A stretch of 64,000 nucleotides of DNA, taken from Blastomyces gilchristii SLH14081. Its lineage: Eukaryota; Ascomycota; Eurotiomycetes; Onygenales; Ajellomycetaceae. The DNA lies in NCBI RefSeq assembly GCF_000003855.2, contig NW_003101675.1, positions 1,676,379 to 1,740,378 on the forward strand. Reading direction: 5' to 3'. The first letter of the stretch is position 1; each line of letters starts with the position of its first letter. The notes under the pieces were generated by a model. It ran no database searches and was not told the DNA's origin. It was given only the letters and a program-made list of their open reading frames with translations. Positions 58,714 to 64,000 of the stretch are shown here, piece after piece. The position numbers were made by a program, and so were the translations under genes.

Positions 58714-60698
58714 AATATAATGATGAAGATGTCTTATAATTATGTATCTTTATATCTAAGAGACTGAGTTCTGCTGAATGCAATTACAAGATCTATAATA
58801 CAAAACTTCTCATAATTATACACTGTTTAGAAGAATGAGACTCTGAACTCTGAAGTATCTCTAAATTTAAGATAATTATAGATTATAAGAATCTCAAGTA
58901 TTTCATAATTATCTATAAGCTTATTGAACAGCAGATGCAATGATCGGAGCTATTAAGCTGTTTTTATTTCATAATACACTATCACTCTAGCAGTCAGAAC
59001 TTGATAACAGATATTCTCTTATAATAAGAGTAAAATATATCATCTGATATAACAGATACTTACTGAATGAACTAAAAACATTAGCTCTTAAATCTGAAGA
59101 TATTAGTTAATCAAGATAAAATAACTTATAATATTATACACACTTCTCTGATTAGAACTCTCTCTCTCTGAACTATTACTGATATCTCAACTTCTTCTAA
59201 GTCTACACTGAATGAATCATGATATACAACAGCTTAAACTGATGAACTTCTTCAAGTACTCACTGAAGAGATATATTAAGAAGCACTCTGATTCTTCTCA
59301 GAAATATATATAAGAACTAACATCTCAGAATGCTTAATTGATGATAATAACACTCTGTAATTTCATGAACAATACTGAGTCTTTCACTCTGAATTCTTAT
59401 ATATCTGAATAATGTAAGAGATGTATAATTTATATATAATCAGTTATCTGAGTTGTGAACAACTGTATTAAATAATCTCTTGAGAATTCTACTGATCTGA
59501 GATATTAAACAGTATCAAATACTTTATCTGAAACTGCTATTATTATTCTTCTATTATCTTATAAAAGAACTGTAGAAAAGATCTACTGAAATCACTTAAT
59601 ATTTCTAATAGAATCTAGTGAGATATAGTAATTGACTTCACTATTAATCTCTCTGAGAGTAAGAGTTGCAAGAATATTCTAATTATTATTAATTAATTGA
59701 GTAAAGATATAATATTGAAGTCTTATAATAAGATAAATACTGAGTAAGTCACTGAAGCCTTTCTACAGAGTTCATTCTATCAGATATATAACTTAGTGAG
59801 ATCTATAGTATCTGATTAAGACTGATAGTTCATGAGTGCTCTCTGAATAAGAATCTGTTAAGTTCTCAAGATTACACACTGTTTATTAACTATCTATTAC
59901 TCTAAGACTGATAATGTATCAGAATGAATAATTCAGACTGTAAAAAACTATCTTTATAAGTTCTGTAATTATTTATAGAATAATTGATATAATCTTCTTC
60001 TATACACAGAGATCACTATCAATGATTGAGATGCTGTTTTAACAGATATAAGCTCATTCTTTCTTATATATAGTTATCATATGAAGATGTTGAATCTTCT
60101 AGAGATTATATATTTCACACTGAACTCTCACAGTTCAATTCAGATCACTGATAATATAGTAATAAAGCTCTGAAATATTCATGACTGAGTAGAAGTCTTT
60201 AAAATAAGCACTAAACAAGATTAAGAGAATCAGATTAATGTTGATCAAGACTTCACTGAGTAATATATAATAGAAGACCTGATATGATTGAATCTTAAGA
60301 ATATACAGATTATATACTTATCTCATACATTGAATTACTACTATATTAAGGATAAAGTGATACAAGTTCTAGACAGCTATAACTATTATCTTGATATATT
60401 ATCAGAGATTTATAATGTCTTTTATACAAGCTTGCTCTGCTGTATCATCACTGATTTATTTTCTTCTCAACTGACTTCTGACTGATAATTATCAGGAATT
60501 GTAGAAGAAGATAATGAACTTGAGTGAGAGATTGCAGATATTCTCAATGAAAGACTCTGCAGCTACAGCTGATAATATCTTATAAAATGAGTTAGCTATG
60601 ATTATCTGATCTGAACTCTGAGCTCTGTATTATCTGAAACAGCAGCTCTTAATCAATGAGAACGACACATAATCTCGTGTCTGAAATGAAGAAACTAA
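58714..60698 (+). pseudogene. Gypsy D pol, plus strand (RNase H, integrase, chromodomain)
   Basis: Starts in RNase H (NIMMKMSYNYV, then an ITDHKNLKYF-type region near 58870-58910). Integrase follows. The C-terminus at 60288-60485 reads MNLKNIQIIYLSHTLNYYYI and EIYNVFYTSLL. The chromodomain near 60520-60650 reads WEIADILNERL then KWVSYDYLIWTLSSVLSETA, a clear chromodomain layout. A purine-rich stretch (GAAATGAAGAAAC, 60683-60695) comes directly before the LTR. There is no extra ORF here, unlike families A-C. The RT part is missing. Confidence 0.82.
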
Positions 60699-61010
60699 TG
60701 TGACAGGCTGCGTCTGATCAATTATATAGACTATTTCATTACACTTCATAGATTCTACTGAAAGCTTCAATTCTCAGTCACTGATTCTCAGCTGAAAAAC
60801 TCATGAAATTTCTATTCTTTCACTCTGAAGCTTTACTATATACACAGAATCTCTATTCTTCTGCTCTGAAGCTTCATTATAAATATGTATAAATATTTAC
60901 TCTGATTACTGATTTCTGCACTTTTCCTTTTTTCCTTCTCTAATGTTTTTCACTTTATTATATAAGACCTATAAATATTATACCAATCTATTCAGCGTAG
61001 GCCCCTTACA
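60699..61010 (+). repeat. 3' LTR of Gypsy D, plus-strand copy
   Basis: 312 bases, TGTGACAGGCTGCGTCTG...GTAGGCCCCTTACA, TG...CA ends. The last about 20 bases keep CpG and CCCC, a preserved outer edge. Confidence 0.75.
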
Positions 61011-61051
61011 TATTTATATAAGAATACAGAAGTTCCTTACAGACTTATTAC

Positions 61052-61556
61052 TAGACTGACTGTATAACTGTGTCTGAAATCAAAACTAGAATATTTAATA
61101 GTCTTATTATCAATTTGATTGATTTCATTACATAGTTTTAAGATTAGATAGTAGTCTCATACTGTCTAAGTGAGACTTACTGTCTACTCTTATCACATTT
61201 TTCAAATGAGATCATGATTTTCACTTCTCAATTTAAATTCTTTTTATTACTTTAAATGACTTTAAATCTTATTTAAGTATTATCAAAAAGTGTTACTTTT
61301 TAAAAATTTAAAAATAGTCTAAAAAAACCTTAAAATGTCTAAAAATAGTAACTTTATATCAAGAATAAGACTAAATAAGATTAAATAAGATCACTTTCTT
61401 ATTTTTTCTAAGTTATGATCTCATTTTGAGATCTGATAAATAGTCACTTTGCATGTTTTTTTAATGATTAGTCTCAGTGGGATTCACGTTAAGAAATGTA
61501 TAAGACTAGATTAAATAAGATTAAATATAAAGTTTATAATCTCAGTAGCTAGTCTA
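61052..61556 (+). mobile_element. hAT-derived MITE, 505 bp, second full copy
   Basis: TAGACTGACTG...AGCTAGTCTA with 8-bp target duplication CTTATTAC (61044-61051) / CTTATTGC (61557-61564), one A/G difference. Collinear in reverse with 48815-49320 but far more mutated (CC and CG steps lost). Same orientation as the hAT element at 32262. Confidence 0.9.
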
Positions 61557-61687
61557 CTTATTGCAGAAGTCTGTAGCAGATTGATTGATTTTGAAATTAA
61601 CAGAGATCTTTTTAATTTATGATAAGCAGCTGTAATATCACTAATACAGTGTTTCAGAATATAATTAAGTCTTTAATTTAAGTATAA
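61557..61687. other. Short spacer before Gypsy B copy 2
   Basis: About 130 AT-rich bases, including the right target duplication of the MITE (61557-61564). Nothing else recognised. Confidence 0.5.
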
Positions 61688-62231
61688 TGTCACGCCTCTG
61701 GCCGCGTCAAGGCCTCGCTGCGGTTTCACACGGCTCATCGCTTTCATGTGAATGATTTCATTCATCCCGCAGGCTGTCTGAACCGGTTTCCAATCACTCT
61801 ATGACATCATTCAGATATATCATAGAAAGATCTGATTGATGAATATAAGAACCTCACTTCTATACAAGGTCAGCAGATTACTCTTTCTTAGCAATAAAAT
61901 GCTGCTGAGATATCACTTCAGCTATTCTCACTTATGAAATGAGAGAAGAGTATTCACTCATTATCTATATAGAATAGCTAGATACTGACTTCTTATTAAA
62001 AAAGTTAGTAATTTGTTTTTCTTCTACTGAAATATATACAAGAGTTACTGTATATCTTATACAATCTTCTTAGTATACTAAGTATTATATCTGTGATATT
62101 CTTACAATAACTCTGTAGTCTATAAGCTCACTATTCAAGCAAGATAGTCAAGCTCACTTATACAGCTTCTTAAACAACTATTTCTATATAATATCACTGA
62201 CTAGTCATCACTTCAGTTCTATTATATTATA
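61688..62231 (+). repeat. 5' LTR of Gypsy B copy 2
   Basis: Starts TGTCACGCCTCTGGCCGCG, ends ATTATATTATA, 544 bases like both LTRs of copy 1. Confidence 0.9.
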
Positions 62232-62288
62232 ATTTGAATCACTCAATCTGATTATAAGTTTGAATCAGTTAAGCTCTAATAGATTAAT

Positions 62289-64000
62289 ATGACCTCATAT
62301 ATCTGCACTGAGACTGACTCAATCTCATTCTCTGAAGAAAATACTACATCATCTTCTAGAGTATATACATCTCTATCTCAGCAGAAATCTGAGATTTCTG
62401 AACTCACTGCACATTTTGACATGAGCTCTTCAATTATTCTATCACTGTCACAGCCTCTACACATCTACATCTATTATGAAGATAAAGAGATTAAGATCAG
62501 AGATTCTCTGAGATATAAGAAAAACATATTATCTGAATTTCACAGCTTTATCTGTACTCTTGAACAGAAATTTCACCTTAATCTGAGCCAGTATAATACT
62601 CATAAGATATAAGTAATATACACTGTCAACCTTCTTGAAGGCATCTCTGTGACTACTTGAACTATTAAGAAGAGAGAGCTTGAGCATACTGATACTGTAA
62701 TGACTTGAAAAGAATTCAAGAACTTTCTACTGAATTAAATCAAAGATTATTATAATTACAGCTTCACAGCAGCACAGCAGTTCAACTCATTATATCAATG
62801 AAATAATAAGAATTCTTCTAATTTTAATGCAAGATTTGAAGAATATTAAGAGAAATTGACTAATAATTTGAATCAATTAAAAACACAGCTTTATCTCATA
62901 AAGCTGACTTATAAGATGCAGATAATGATATTATAATATCAGAGTTTATTAATTAATCACACTGAGCTTGTCAATCTGACTTCTCAGATCTATTTAAATA
63001 ATTAATTCTCTGAGAAAAAGATTAATAAGATCTCTTCTAAGTAATTAATAACAGAATTTAAACAGTATCATGATATCTTCAGTGTAGAGAAAGTAAAGAA
63101 GAATTTCAAGTATTCTGATTCTTCACTCACTATAAAGAAATATTAAAAAAGATTTGATAAAGATCTCTATTTCAACTGCAGAGCTGATAATTACTATATC
63201 AGTAATTATAAGAAGCTGAAGAAGAGAAGAAACTGAGAAGATATCTTCTCAAAGTTAACTTCTCTTCTAGCAAATGTATCTGCAGAAGATAAAGAAGAGA
63301 AAGAAATGAAGAATTGATAATTCTTATATCTCTGAGTTTATATTATAATCACAATGTATACTCTGAATAAGAAGATATTAGTAAGATGTCTACTCAACTT
63401 CAGAGTAGATACTAACTTCATATTCTATTTCTTTTCTTTGATGAAGAATTAAAAGAAGATAGATTCATCAGATTATATGAAATTTACTGATGAAATGAAA
63501 TATCATCATTTTAGCATAATTTAAGTGAAGTATATGATTACAGACTTAGAAGAAATCTTCAAGAAAAGCAGTCTGCTTCTTCACACAGTCAATATTATAG
63601 ATAAGAATGTCATTCTAGATCTTCTGCGATTGAGAGAAAACAATTCTCTCATTGACTGAGTCACTCAGATATAATAGTACTGTCTTACTAATAAAGAGAC
63701 AGTGATAGAGAAATCTGAAGAGTTTCATTGAAAGAATCTTGAGAAAAAGATAGAGTCAATATACTATATAGCAGATAACTGAGACTTGAAGATAGATGAA
63801 GAAGTCATCACTCTCACTGTAAGATTAGCAGCAGTATCTGTCATTGAAGATAAATATATATAATGTCTCTTTATAGATTATAAGAATGTCTTTTCAGAAA
63901 GAGAAACAGTGAAGTTTTCTAATATCAAGATATAATATAAGATTCATCTTGAAGACAGTGCAACAGCACTGTACAGATCTCTTTATAACTTGTCTATAAA
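62289..64000 (+). pseudogene. Gypsy B copy 2 gag and protease, incomplete
   Basis: ATG at 62289 is kept (ATA in copy 1), giving 107 open codons to TAA at 62612: a Ser-rich N-terminus, then a LHIYIYYEDKEIKIRDSLRY block and a helical segment. After the stop the Gag core continues (ARFEEYWEKLTNNLNQLKTQ near 62830). The knuckle near 63160 has lost ligands as in copy 1. Protease near 63390 reads LLNFRVDTNF, where the D-S-G motif is destroyed. The frame runs to the window end just before RT. Confidence 0.75.

Larger units (their letters stand above)
55047..61010. repeat. Large inverted repeat of Gypsy D (palindrome 2)
   Basis: The left arm 55047-57322 (element on the minus strand, LTR outermost) and right arm 58714-61010 (plus strand, LTR outermost) are reverse complements over about 2.3 kb. 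The centre 57323-58713 holds the extra RT part of the left copy and a family-C LTR. The differences seen between arms are mostly transitions, plus a length difference in the LTR (270 versus 312 bases). Confidence 0.85.
61688..64000 (+). mobile_element. Gypsy family B, copy 2, 5' part (runs off the window)
   Basis: The LTR at 61688-62231 (544 bases) is followed by sequence collinear with 46926-48690 of copy 1. The window ends just before the point where copy 1 carries its MITE. As in copy 1, the first about 110 bases of the LTR are GC-rich. Confidence 0.9.

Overview
The window is a fungal, almost certainly filamentous ascomycete (Pezizomycotina), AT-rich isochore built of nested, mutated transposons, with a small gene-bearing island at its left edge. 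Support: Tad1-type LINEs, chromodomain Ty3/Gypsy elements, Fot1/pogo and hAT DNA transposons, RIP-like C-to-T / G-to-A decay throughout, and one gene of the fungal BYS1 secreted-protein family. The species cannot be named from sequence alone.

Layout. 1-2.1 kb: an intact BYS1-like secreted protein gene (168-695) with a TATA box, and a small hypothetical ORF on the minus strand (1552-1971). 2.17-2.80 kb: a small inverted-repeat element and a 423-bp TRIM-like element. 3.1-12.2 kb: a complete 7.67-kb Tad-like LINE (3806-11473) with 15-bp target duplications, between pyrimidine-rich and purine-rich low-complexity tracts. 12.6-16.5 kb: a second, 5'-truncated LINE with its own target duplication. 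17.4-21.8 kb: a third LINE, cut off on its 3' side. 21.8-29.2 kb: an inverted pair of Gypsy pol genes (family C) around a fragment of a hAT-derived MITE, ending in a C-family LTR. 29.2-30.9 kb: 3' part of a family-A Gypsy element. 31.2-45.2 kb: a family-A Gypsy element with both 167-bp LTRs, interrupted by a 5.8-kb hAT transposon (32262-38078, 8-bp target duplication). 45.3-55.0 kb: a Fot1/pogo transposase gene split by a family-B Gypsy chromovirus (46382-54760, 544-bp LTRs, 5-bp target duplication), itself split by a 506-bp MITE and holding a 100-N assembly gap. 55.0-61.0 kb: an inverted pair of family-D Gypsy pol genes around a C-family LTR. 61.05-61.56 kb: a second full MITE. 61.7 kb to the end: the 5' part of a second family-B element.

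No transposon gene is intact; their frames reopen when stops are read as mutated Trp, Gln or Arg codons. Three things stand out. The decay depletes CpC/GpG and CpG while leaving much CpA/TpG, unlike textbook RIP. The outer ends of elements stay GC-rich while interiors are mutated. Three of the four Gypsy families seem to carry an extra, acidic, unidentified sense ORF between integrase/chromodomain and the 3' LTR. I saw no tRNA, rRNA or CRISPR array.
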